This document shows positions 1 through 7,400 of a stretch of DNA of 49,994 nucleotides, piece after piece (within the stretch, counting starts at the first letter, position 1; each line of letters starts with the position of its first letter). Source of the DNA: Myxococcales bacterium. GTDB lineage: Bacteria; Myxococcota_A; Polyangia; Polyangiales; Polyangiaceae. Position numbers and translations under genes: made by a program. The DNA lies in contig JAAFHV010000034.1 of NCBI GenBank assembly GCA_013297655.1, positions 1 through 49,994 on the forward strand. Reading direction: 5' to 3'. The notes beneath the pieces are model-generated. The model had not been told where the DNA came from. It did no database searches and saw only the letters and a list, made by a program, of their open reading frames with translations.

Positions 1-1
1 C

Positions 2-460
2 CTCAAGGTAGGGGCTGCGACGGAGACCGAAATGAAGGAGAAGAAGGCGCGGGTGGAGGACGCCCTCCACGCGACACGCGCAGCCACCCTCGAGGGAATC
101 GTCGCTGGCGGCGGGGTCGCCCTCGTCCGAGCGCAACGAGGCCTCGACGCGCTGAAGGTCTCCGAAGAAGAGCAGTACGGCGTTCGGGTCATTCGCCGTG
201 CGCTCGAAGAGCCCCTACGCCAAATCGTGGCGAACGCAGGGCTAGAGGGGGCTGTCGTCGTGGCCAAGGTTCGCGAAGGGACGGACGACTTCGGGTACGA
301 CGCCGCGACCGAGACGTATGGCAATCTCATCGCGATGGGCATCATCGATCCGGCCAAGGTGGTGCGGGTCGCGCTTCAGAACGCCGCGAGTGTCGCGGGG
401 TTGATGCTAACCACGGAGTGCATCGTGGCGCAGCGTCCGGTCGCGGAGGCCGCGGAGTAG
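2..460 (+). CDS. groL: Chaperonin GroEL, C-terminal part (cut by window edge)
   Basis: This is the last 152 codons of the ATP-dependent 60-kDa chaperonin. The reading frame is open from the first bases of the window, so the upstream part lies outside. Diagnostic GroEL segments are visible in order: '[19 protein letters not shown]', the intermediate/equatorial junction '[10 protein letters not shown]', '[10 protein letters not shown]', 'YGYDAATE'-like '[21 protein letters not shown]', and '[17 protein letters not shown]'. The protein ends in 'PVAEAAE' and lacks the Gly-Gly-Met tail of the main housekeeping GroEL of many bacteria. This suggests an accessory paralogue. The genes that follow are also stress-related. 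Whether the 5' part is intact cannot be seen. Confidence 0.93.
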   Translation, partial: LKVGAATETEMKEKKARVEDALHATRAATLEGIVAGGGVALVRAQRGLDALKVSEEEQYGVRVIRRALEEPLRQIVANAGLEGAVVVAKVREGTDDFGYDAATETYGNLIAMGIIDPAKVVRVALQNAASVAGLMLTTECIVAQRPVAEAAE

Positions 461-579
461 GGAATCGATCGCAGCGCGCCTCCCGACGGCTCGGCGAGCC
501 GGCGACGTGATGGCTTTGCGAGACCGGGTCGAGGGACGACGCCCGGACGTGCGACTAACGAACCGACTGGAGGAATCGA

Positions 580-876
580 ATGAACGTGGACAAGCGAAAA
601 GAATACGTGACCCGTGACACGATCTTGCGGCTGCTCTCCGACGAGGAGATCGCTCGCGTGAGCACCGCCGAGACGGCGACGACGCTCGCCGACGGCGAGG
701 AGTTCATCGACCTGGGTGCCCCTGAGCACGGGGTGCGACGAGCAGGAAGCGCGATGGTGTCGCCCATGGGTCAGGTCCTTCCGCGTAAGGCTCTGCTCCC
801 GCACACGTGGGACCAAGTCGTGGGCCTCCTCGCCGCACACCGCTCCGAGGCCACGACCCGCATGCACCACCACTGA
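580..876 (+). CDS. Small hypothetical protein in the stress island
   Basis: A 98-residue soluble protein of unknown function with no signal peptide or membrane segment. The ATG is preceded by 'ggagg' at good spacing, which supports this start. The N-terminal half is acidic and helical ('TRDTILRLLSDEEIARVSTAE'-like run), followed by 'DGEEFIDLGAPEHGV'. The C-terminal part contains 'PMGQVLPRKALLPHTWDQV' and ends in a run of three His. Codon use matches the neighbours and it sits 119 bases after groEL in the same direction. A small partner of the stress genes around it is plausible but unproven. Confidence 0.7.
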   Translation: MNVDKRKEYVTRDTILRLLSDEEIARVSTAETATTLADGEEFIDLGAPEHGVRRAGSAMVSPMGQVLPRKALLPHTWDQVVGLLAAHRSEATTRMHHH

Positions 877-1019
877 TCGGCGCCCACGGCGCTGTAGTTC
901 CGCTGACGGGGACCCGTGCGGATGGGTCGCTGCGGTGACACTCGCGCGGGCGCCGTCGTCGACGGCGACGCAGGTGAGCCTGAAGCATTTCGACGCTTCG
1001 ATTCGGTCAGAGGACCTCA

Positions 1020-2165
1020 ATGATCAACCGTCGTCGCTTCATCCAGGTGATCTCCGGTGCGTGCGCCGGCGCCGCGGTCGCGGGCTTGGGGAGGGCAGCG
1101 CAGGTCGGGCTCTTGCCGCGCTCCAGCGACCCCCTCGAAGCGTGGAGCGAGCCACGAGCGGGAGGTGGCCTTCGAGCGATCGTCGCGGCGGGGGTGCTCG
1201 CGGCGAACCCCCACGACAGTCAGCCCTGGAAGTTTCGCCTCGGCGAGAGCTCCATCGACGTTCACCTCGATCTCGGGCGCGCGCTCGGTCCCGTCGACCC
1301 GTTTCTTCGGCAAATGCACATCGGAATCGGTTGCGCGCTCGAGAACCTCGTCGTCGGCGCGACGGAGCAGGGGCTCTCGGGTTCTCCCGCTCTCTTCCCG
1401 AATCCGATGGACGCAACACTGGCTGCGCGGCTCGTCCTGTCGAGCAGTGACGGCCCCCCATCGGCGCACGTCGCCACGCTGCGCCGTCGACACACCAACC
1501 GCGGCCCGTACGGCCCCGCTCGCATCTCCGTAGGCGCCGAGGAGGCGTTTCGCAGGCAGCTACGCGACACCAATACCCATCTCGCGGTGTTCGATTCTTC
1601 GTCTGCTCTCGGTCGCGCGTTCTCCGAGGCCATCGATACGAGCACGCATGCGCTCATCGAGGACGAGCTCTTCATGCGCGCAACGGATGGGTGGTTTCGG
1701 TGGACTCCACGCGAGGTGGCCGCGCGCCGCGACGGACCTGCCCTCGATTGCGCGGGACTATCACCGATGATTCGCGTCGCAGCGCAGCTCGGCCCTCGCC
1801 AATCGGACGAGAGCTTTCGTCGCGCCTGGCTCGCGTCGACGCGTGAGGTGCACCTCGCGACGGCGGCAGCGTTCGGAGTAATCTCGGTGCGGGACCCGGC
1901 TCGCCCGGCGCAGCTCGTCGAGGCGGGACGCCTTTGGCAGCGGGTGCACCTCGAGGCGATACGCCACGGCGTAGCCATGCAGCCGCTCGATCAATGGCTC
2001 GAGCTCGTCGACAGAACGCGCGAACGAGGACTTGCGCCGCCGATCGCGACGAGCGTCGCATTCGCGTCGCGTGGATACACACCGGTGTTGATGTTTCGTG
2101 CCGGTCTCCCGCTTCGGGAGGCGTTGCCGAGCGCGCGCAGGGCTCTCGACGACGTTGTCTCGTGA
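1020..2165 (+). CDS. Tat-exported Acg-family FMN nitroreductase-like protein
   Basis: A 381-residue protein beginning with a twin-arginine signal ('NRRRFIQVISGACAGAAVAG', residues 3-22), so probably exported or membrane-attached. The body matches the Acg family of nitroreductase-fold flavoproteins. 'VLAANPHDSQPWKF' (about residues 58-72) is the FMN-contact region and 'RRRHTNRGPYGP' (about 154-166) is the hallmark of Acg-type proteins. The mycobacterial Acg protein (Rv2032) belongs to the hypoxia/dormancy regulon and has a lid covering the FMN, which suggests flavin storage more than catalysis; transfer of that role here is inference. It has 'gagg' 4-8 bases before the ATG. A second nitroreductase follows. 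Confidence 0.82.
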   Translation: MINRRRFIQVISGACAGAAVAGLGRAAQVGLLPRSSDPLEAWSEPRAGGGLRAIVAAGVLAANPHDSQPWKFRLGESSIDVHLDLGRALGPVDPFLRQMHIGIGCALENLVVGATEQGLSGSPALFPNPMDATLAARLVLSSSDGPPSAHVATLRRRHTNRGPYGPARISVGAEEAFRRQLRDTNTHLAVFDSSSALGRAFSEAIDTSTHALIEDELFMRATDGWFRWTPREVAARRDGPALDCAGLSPMIRVAAQLGPRQSDESFRRAWLASTREVHLATAAAFGVISVRDPARPAQLVEAGRLWQRVHLEAIRHGVAMQPLDQWLELVDRTRERGLAPPIATSVAFASRGYTPVLMFRAGLPLREALPSARRALDDVVS

Positions 2166-2280
2166 TCGCTTCGGCGTGAGCGCGCGCATCGATGCGCACA
2201 GATGTGTCAGTGCGCCTCGGCGCGATACGGGTCGGCAGCATCGTTGGATGCAGCGGATGGGATCTTGCAGTTCGGCCCTC

Positions 2281-2391
2281 ATGGCGAAGAAAACGATTCA
2301 CGGCTCGCTCCCGAGGCGCGACGCGCTCAAGCTTCTCGCCGTCGCGGCTGGCGGGCTGCTGGTGCTCCCAGAGGAGATTGGCTGCTCGTAG
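2281..2391 (+). pseudogene. Orphan Tat-signal-like short ORF
   Basis: A 36-codon ORF that reads almost entirely as a twin-arginine signal: 'SLPRRDALKLLAVAAGGLLV', then 'PEEIGCS' and a TAG stop. Nothing of a mature protein follows in the same frame. The nitroreductase frame begins about 60-110 bases downstream in another frame. The simplest reading is that this is the 5' end of the following nitroreductase gene, separated from it by frameshifts. An independent short lipoprotein-like peptide is the alternative. No convincing ribosome binding site is visible. Confidence 0.45.
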
Positions 2392-2446
2392 GAGTAGCCC
2401 CGCTCACCACGGTCGGCGAACTCACCGGGCGGGTACCTTTCTTGCG

Positions 2447-3211
2447 TTGCAACCCAGCCATGGACGGTCAACTTACGCCAGAGTTCGAGGGTTTCGCGCC
2501 GTGGTCGAAGCACGCCGGTCGGCGCGCTCATTTTTGCCCGAGCCGATTCCCGAGTCCGTGCTCACAGCGTGTTTCGACGTCGCGATCCGCGCGCCGAGCT
2601 CGCACAACCTGGAAATCTGGCGCTTCCTCGACGTGCGAAACGCCGAGACGCGCGCGGCGCTCAATCACCTCTGCCTCGATCAACCGCAGGCCCAGCAGGC
2701 GGCGAATCTCATCGTCGCCGTCGCGCGCCCCGATCTCTGGCGGCTCGGCGCCGAGCGCATGCTCGCGCGACTTCGGGCCGACGCGCGCGAGGGAGCTGCC
2801 GACGCCGATTACCGCGTGTGGCTTCCTCGATTGAAGAAGAAGTACGAGCTCATGGTGCCGCTGCTGTTCGCCGACGGGCCGCTCCACGTGCTGGCTCCGG
2901 CCAAAGCCGCGCTGCTTTGGGCGATTGGCCAGTTTCGCCCGATGATGCGCGGTCCAATCGGGAGATCCGAACAGCAGATGTGGGCGGTCAAGACCACCGC
3001 CCTCGCGTGCGAGAATTTCATGCTCGCGCTGGTCGCCGCGGGATACGACAGCTGTCCACTCGAGGGGTTCGACGAACCTAAGGTCAAACGCCTCTTCGCG
3101 CTGCCGAGCGAAGCGCGCGTGGTGATGGTGATCGCAGCGGGACGCCGTGGCCCCCACGCGCTCATTCCCCAGATTCGTCACGAGCGTGGGTTCTACGTCG
3201 AGCGCGTGTGA
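2447..3211 (+). CDS. Nitroreductase family protein, 5' end uncertain
   Basis: A flavin-dependent nitroreductase-fold protein of about 240-254 residues. The family N-terminus is clear at 2490-2560 ('FRAVVEARRSARSFLPEPIP'), followed by 'APSSHNLEIWRF' (FMN-contact loop; the family usually has Gln-Pro where this has Leu-Glu). Near the C-terminus is the 'ENFMLALVAAGYDSCPLEGF' segment that contacts flavin. No ATG lies at a sensible place. The in-frame ATG at 2192 would prepend about 90 residues of non-protein-like Arg/Ser-rich sequence, so I use the TTG at 2447; GTG 2501 is another option. Adjacent frames carry a Tat signal (2281-2391) and an ATG peptide (from 2460) that runs into this frame, so the locus may be frameshifted. 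Confidence 0.7.
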   Translation: MQPSHGRSTYARVRGFRAVVEARRSARSFLPEPIPESVLTACFDVAIRAPSSHNLEIWRFLDVRNAETRAALNHLCLDQPQAQQAANLIVAVARPDLWRLGAERMLARLRADAREGAADADYRVWLPRLKKKYELMVPLLFADGPLHVLAPAKAALLWAIGQFRPMMRGPIGRSEQQMWAVKTTALACENFMLALVAAGYDSCPLEGFDEPKVKRLFALPSEARVVMVIAAGRRGPHALIPQIRHERGFYVERV

Positions 3212-3260
3212 TGCCGTGCGCGAGAGCGCGAAAAACGGGGAGCGTTTCGGTCCAGGTGGA

Positions 3261-3704
3261 TCATTGGAGTCGAGCCGCTGCCCTCGGCGCGCTTCGTGCT
3301 GACTCGCAAGGAAAGATCGTGGCGCTCACGCCATGGCGGAGGTTCGATGTGACCGTCTTTGGGCTCATCCTCGCGAGTCTGCTGTTGGGATACTCGCGCC
3401 TCACGTTGGCCTGCAGCTCGCCGAGGTACGCGTCCGTCTCCTGGCGAGCGATCTCCCATTGCACCGCGTCCGTTGCCTGCCCCGCGTGATTTCGTGCGCC
3501 GGACATCACATAAACGACCGTGATCGAGCCGCCGAGGCACCGCGCGATCGTGACGGCCTGCTTTACGCAAATCTCCGAGTAGGGAGACCTGTCGACACAA
3601 ACCAAGATTTCGCGGAGCGCGCGGAGATCGTGTTGGTGCGGTCGAATGTGGCTCACTCCATGGGTCGTCGCCCGGGGCGTCGAGCCCTCGCTTACGGTGC
3701 TCAT
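3261..3704 (-). pseudogene. Universal stress protein (UspA fold), C-terminal half missing
   Basis: The 147-residue ORF starts with about 30 unrelated residues, then enters a typical UspA domain: 'EILVCVDRSPYSEICVKQAV' (beta-1 with the conserved Asp, then alpha-1) and 'LGGSITVVYVM' (beta-2). The helix before 'RREYPNSRLA' is also normal. After that the sequence becomes 'RMSPKTVTSNLRHGV' and Arg/Ala-rich. The second half of the fold, including the G-x2-G-x9-G-[ST] nucleotide motif, is absent in this frame and in the other two. It is probably a gene truncated by rearrangement. Neighbouring broken stress genes support this. Confidence 0.65.
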
Positions 3705-3953
3705 GCCTACCCTGGAGCACGAGCCGTGCCGTCCGAAGCAAGCTGTCGCCGCGGCGTGACGCGCCCGCGATTGGCAGACTGCAAATCCGATTCGCGAAAT
3801 GCAAAAGCGCGCCCCGTTCGCGAAGTCGGGAATCGAGCGCCCAGCGCGAGCGGCTGACGAGCCGATTCACGGAGCGGGTCGGCCGTCCCCCACCACGCGG
3901 CGCCACGAGCCCGTGCGTCGCGTTCGTGCGATCGCGAGCTCACGCCAGCGGCC

Positions 3954-4391
3954 TCAACGTAAGATCCCGTACGCGGCGATGACGATCCCGCGCTCTTTGT
4001 CCGGGGACGAGAGGCCCACGTTGGTGATCGTCAACCGCACCTTGGTGGAGTCGTAGTTGATGCACGAGTTCGCGACCAACTGGAAGACCCCGCCGCGCAG
4101 CGGCGACCCGAGGAGCACATTGTAGCTCGAGAGGTCAGCGCACTCGACGTCGACCCTGCCGCTCAAGCTGACCGCGAACGGAGAGTCGGACGTCAAGGCG
4201 AACGCGAGGTGCCGTTGGGGCGTGGGAAACATCGCTTTGCACGACTCGCAGCCGTTCTTGTCGAGCACGATGTGCCCGAGCGGCGTCCATCCCGATGGCG
4301 CGTAACCCCCCTGCGCTTCGGTTCGCCCGTGCGAAGAGAGCACGAGAGCCGCGCTCGTCAGGAGGATCGCGGCGAAGCGACGGAGGTGCAT
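3954..4391 (-). CDS. Secreted hypothetical protein
   Basis: A 145-residue exported protein starting at ATG 4391. The first 27 residues form a Sec signal ('MHLRRFAAILLTSAALVL') ending near 'RTEAQ'. The mature part has a Cys pair in 'KNGCESCKAMF' and further Cys in 'DVECADLSS' and 'ANSCINYDS', so disulfides are likely. The rest is beta-rich ('KVRLTITNVGLSSPDKERG'). No known family is recognised. An upstream in-frame start at 4439 would add 16 residues before the signal and is less likely. The stop is a clear TGA. It is divergent from the membrane protein that starts at 4511. Confidence 0.7.
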   Translation of the reverse strand: MHLRRFAAILLTSAALVLSSHGRTEAQGGYAPSGWTPLGHIVLDKNGCESCKAMFPTPQRHLAFALTSDSPFAVSLSGRVDVECADLSSYNVLLGSPLRGGVFQLVANSCINYDSTKVRLTITNVGLSSPDKERGIVIAAYGILR

Positions 4392-4510
4392 GCGCGACTC
4401 CGTGCACCCACCATGCCGCGCGAATCGTGAGCGGTGCACGAGGGCGAGCGAGAGCGCCGAGGGGCGTCGTGGACTTCGGACGGCACCGTTCGTGCTCCGA
4501 AGCGGGCTTC

Positions 4511-5620
4511 ATGCGGTACGCCTTCGTGGGGTTCTTGGTTTTGCACGCACTCATTCACCTTATGGGGTTCGCCAAGGCGTTTGGTTTCGCCACGATGCCG
4601 AACCTCACCGTCCCCATCTCGCGGGCGCTCGGGGTCGTGTGGCTCCTCGCGGCGGTGACGATGCTCGCGGCGGCGGTGCTCTTTCTCGTCGCGCGGCAAG
4701 GGTTTTGGCTCGCTGGAGGCGTAGCGCTCGTGCTGTCGCAGGTCGCCATCGTCTCCTCGTGGCACGACGCCAAGCTCGGCACGCTCGCCAATGTCGTCGT
4801 TTTGGTCGGCGTGGCGCTCGCCTTTGCGTCGCACGGTCCTGCCAGCTTGTGGTCGGAGTACCAGGAGGCCACGAAGGCCTCGTCGGGGCAGACGAGGGAG
4901 CGCTCGGTGGTGCTCGAGGGTGACCTCGCTGCGCTCCCCGCGCCGGTGCAAAGGTACCTCCGCGTGACGGGCACAGTGGGGCAGCCGCGCGTGCACGACT
5001 TCAAGGCCGTGTGGAAGGGGCGAATTCGCGGAGCCGCGGCGGAGGCGTGGATGCCGTTCGACGCCGAGCAGATCAACGTGTTCGGTCCGCAGCCGTCGCG
5101 GCTCTTCTTCATGAGCGCGGCGATGAACGGCCTCCCTGTCAGTGTCTTTCATCGCTTCATAGGCAAAAATGCGACGTTTCGTGTGCGCTTGCTGTCTGCC
5201 TTCACCGTGGTCGACGCGAGAGGCCCGGAGATGGACCGCTCCGAGACGGTGACGCTGTTCAACGACGCGTGCCTGCTCGCGCCGTCGTTGCTGCTCGACC
5301 CTTCCGTAGTTTGGGAGCCGATCGACGCGCACAGCGCTCGCGCGCACTACACACGAGGCGCGGAGACCATCTCCGCCGACCTTCGTTTCGGGGAGAACGG
5401 CGAGCTCGTCGACTTCGTCTCCGACGATCGCTTCGGCGCGTCGGCCGACGGCAAGTCGTTCAAGCGCGCGCGCTGGAGCACACCGGTGAAAGACTACCGC
5501 CCGTTCGGCCCCCGCCGCGTTCCCATCTTCGGCGAAGCACGGTGGGACGACCCCAAAGGCGCGTTCACCTATATCGAGCTCGAGCTCGTCTCGATTGTCT
5601 ACGATTTCGGCTCGCGCTGA
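4511..5620 (+). CDS. DUF6544-like protein with four N-terminal membrane segments
   Basis: A 369-residue protein. About residues 1-110 hold four hydrophobic helices (the first in 'YAFVGFLVLHALIHLMGFAK', the last in 'LANVVVLVGVALAFAS'). The soluble part then starts at 'LPAPVQRYLRVTGTVGQPRV', the typical opening of the DUF6544 family. It continues with 'AEAWMPFDAEQ', 'NDACLLAPSLLLDPSVVWEP' and ends 'IELELVSIVYDFG'. The start at 4511 is chosen because the sequence upstream is Arg-rich and non-protein-like. Function is unknown; the family is common in Actinobacteria and Myxococcota. The gene's last bases overlap an OmpA-like fragment. Confidence 0.8.
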   Translation: MRYAFVGFLVLHALIHLMGFAKAFGFATMPNLTVPISRALGVVWLLAAVTMLAAAVLFLVARQGFWLAGGVALVLSQVAIVSSWHDAKLGTLANVVVLVGVALAFASHGPASLWSEYQEATKASSGQTRERSVVLEGDLAALPAPVQRYLRVTGTVGQPRVHDFKAVWKGRIRGAAAEAWMPFDAEQINVFGPQPSRLFFMSAAMNGLPVSVFHRFIGKNATFRVRLLSAFTVVDARGPEMDRSETVTLFNDACLLAPSLLLDPSVVWEPIDAHSARAHYTRGAETISADLRFGENGELVDFVSDDRFGASADGKSFKRARWSTPVKDYRPFGPRRVPIFGEARWDDPKGAFTYIELELVSIVYDFGSR

Positions 5621-5939
5621 CGTCGTGAGGGGTGGCGTTGATAGCAGCGACGTGGCGACGCAGGATGCGCAAATCCTTTCGCAAATCGCGAAATGCATGA
5701 CGACCGGCCCGCTCGCCGGGCGAACCCTCGAGCTCGTGGGGCGCGCCGATCCGCGCGGCGCCGAGGAGTACAACATGGCCCTCGGTGACCGCCGCGCGAA
5801 CACGATCCGGGACCATCTCTCCGGGCACGGAATGGCGCTCGACAAACTCGCGCCGAGCTCGCGTGGGAAGCTCGACGCGGTCGGTACCGACGAGGATGGT
5901 TGGCAGCGCGACCGTAGGGTCGACATCTCGCTCCGCTGA
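5595..5939 (+). pseudogene. OmpA C-terminal-like domain fragment
   Basis: The frame encodes most of an OmpA/Pal-type peptidoglycan-binding domain: 'LELVGRADPRGAEEYNMALG' and 'RRANTIRDHLSGHGM', ending in '[13 protein letters not shown]'. The expected first strand of the domain and any signal peptide or lipobox are absent. The open frame only begins inside the 3' end of the preceding gene, with TTG 5595 or GTG 5625 as possible starts. Full-length relatives are outer-membrane lipoproteins of roughly 200 residues. The most likely reading is a gene that lost its 5' half when the DUF6544 gene was brought next to it. Translation of the remnant cannot be excluded. Confidence 0.65.
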
Positions 5940-5992
5940 ATCAAGACGAAGCGCGCCCCTGCGACACCGCGAAGCGCTCGCCGCACGCGGCC

Positions 5993-7057
5993 GTGCTCTT
6001 GCAGGTCAGTCTCGTAGGGCGCGCGTCGCTCGTTTGTATCGCGTCATGTCGTGTCGATCCGCCAGCCGAATCCTCGGTCTTGGAGCGAGCCCCGCTCGTC
6101 GACCGGACGATGGAGCCCGTCAAGAAGGCGCTCGCCGACAGCAAGCGTACGATCGAGCAGATCGTCGAGGTCGTGCTCGTCGGCGGATCGACACGCATTC
6201 CCATGGTGCGGGAGCGGGTGAAGGCGTTCTTCGGCCGCGAGCCGCATCAAGGCGTAAACCCGGACGAGGTCGTCGCGGTCGGGGCGGCGGTGCAAGCGGG
6301 CGTGCTCTCCGGCGACGTGAAGGACATGATCCTCCTCGACGTGACTCCACTCTCTCTCGGCATCGAGACGATGGGCGCAGTCATGACGGTCATGATCCCG
6401 CGAAATACGATGCTGCCGACCCAGAAGAAGGAGTCGTTCTCGACTGCGTCCGACAACCAAGGCAGCGTCGAGGTTCACGTCCTGCAGGGCGAACGAGCCG
6501 AATCGAAGGAGAACCGTACCCTCGGCCGCTTCAGCCTCGACGGCATCATGCCTGCTCCGCGCGGGGTCCCGAAGGTCGAGGTGTCGTTCGACATCGACGC
6601 GAATGGCATTCTCTCCGTGAGCGCGAAGGACACCGCGACGGGGAAAGACCAAAGGATTACGATTACGGCGAGCTCGGGGCTAAGCGAGGCCGAAATCCAA
6701 AAGATGGTCCGCGAGGCGGCCGAGCACGAGGTGGACGACAAGGCACGACGAGAGCATGTGCTCCGCAGAAACCAGCTCGACAACCTCTGTTACTCCGTGG
6801 AGCACACCCTCGCCGAGCACAAGGCGAAGCTAGCGCCGGACCACGTCGCGGAGCTCGAGTCCCTCCTTCAGGAGGGTAGGAAAGCGATCGAGCAGCAAGA
6901 CGATGGCGCGGTAACGGCGGGCATCGCGCGACTCGAGAAGGAGGCGCAGCGATTGACGACGTTGGTGCAGGAGAGCACGAGCGCGCAGGCGCCCCCCGTG
7001 GGCAAAGCTCCCCCCGCCGCCGGAAAGCCCGACGTCGTCGACGCCGAGTTCGAATAG
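5993..7057 (+). pseudogene. dnaK: DnaK (Hsp70) lacking most of the ATPase domain
   Basis: DnaK homology begins abruptly at about 6080 ('[18 protein letters not shown]'), equivalent to roughly residue 310 of E. coli DnaK. It continues to the normal C-terminus 'DVVDAEFE'. Present are the last NBD segment ('[13 protein letters not shown]', '[18 protein letters not shown]'), the linker '[12 protein letters not shown]', the substrate-binding beta domain and the helical lid. The phosphate-1 loop and catalytic residues of subdomain I are absent. Upstream of 6080 the frame is unrelated; ATG 6110 is the first plausible start. The remaining 320 codons are undamaged, so the deletion may be recent or the piece may be kept as a substrate-binding protein. 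Confidence 0.82.
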
Positions 7058-7280
7058 GCTCGAGCTTCGCTTCGGGGCCGTTAATCTCGGGTGCGTTGCC
7101 GAGGTCGATTCGCACGACGCAAAGGGACGCGCGGTCGCGGGGGGGGCGGCCATCGGGGCAAAGACGTGAATGGCGCGTCGAAACGTCCCGTCGCCGCTCG
7201 GCACGCGTCGTGCTCTCGGATCGTTGCGCCGGAGCTCACGAAGGTGAGCTTCAGGCGTCAATCCCAGTGAGGAATCTCCA

Positions 7281-7349
7281 CTGTCCAAGACAGACAGTCA
7301 GTTGAAGCAGGATATCGAGCGCGAGCTCCTCTGGGATACGGGTGAGTGA
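7281..7349 (+). pseudogene. BON-domain protein 5' remnant
   Basis: A 22-codon frame reads 'SKTDSQLKQDIERELLWDT' followed by 'GE' and TGA. This is the usual N-terminus of small BON-domain stress/osmotic proteins ('...QLKQDVxxELxWDP'). A good ribosome binding site ('gagga') stands 8 bases before the codon at 7281, but that codon is CTG where ATG is expected. No continuation of the BON domain is visible after the stop. It looks like a gene that lost its start and everything after the first helix. The rest of the 343-base gap (7058-7400) between the convergent neighbours shows nothing else I can name. Confidence 0.5.
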
Positions 7350-7400
7350 CCGAGGGGGTCGACCTCTTGAAGATGCAAGTGCCCAACTGAGCATGACCGG

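Noticed and set aside
4358-5986. 542-codon minus-strand open frame opposite the DUF6544 gene
   Set aside because: The translation is Arg/His-rich without domains, and it opposes two well-supported plus-strand sequences.
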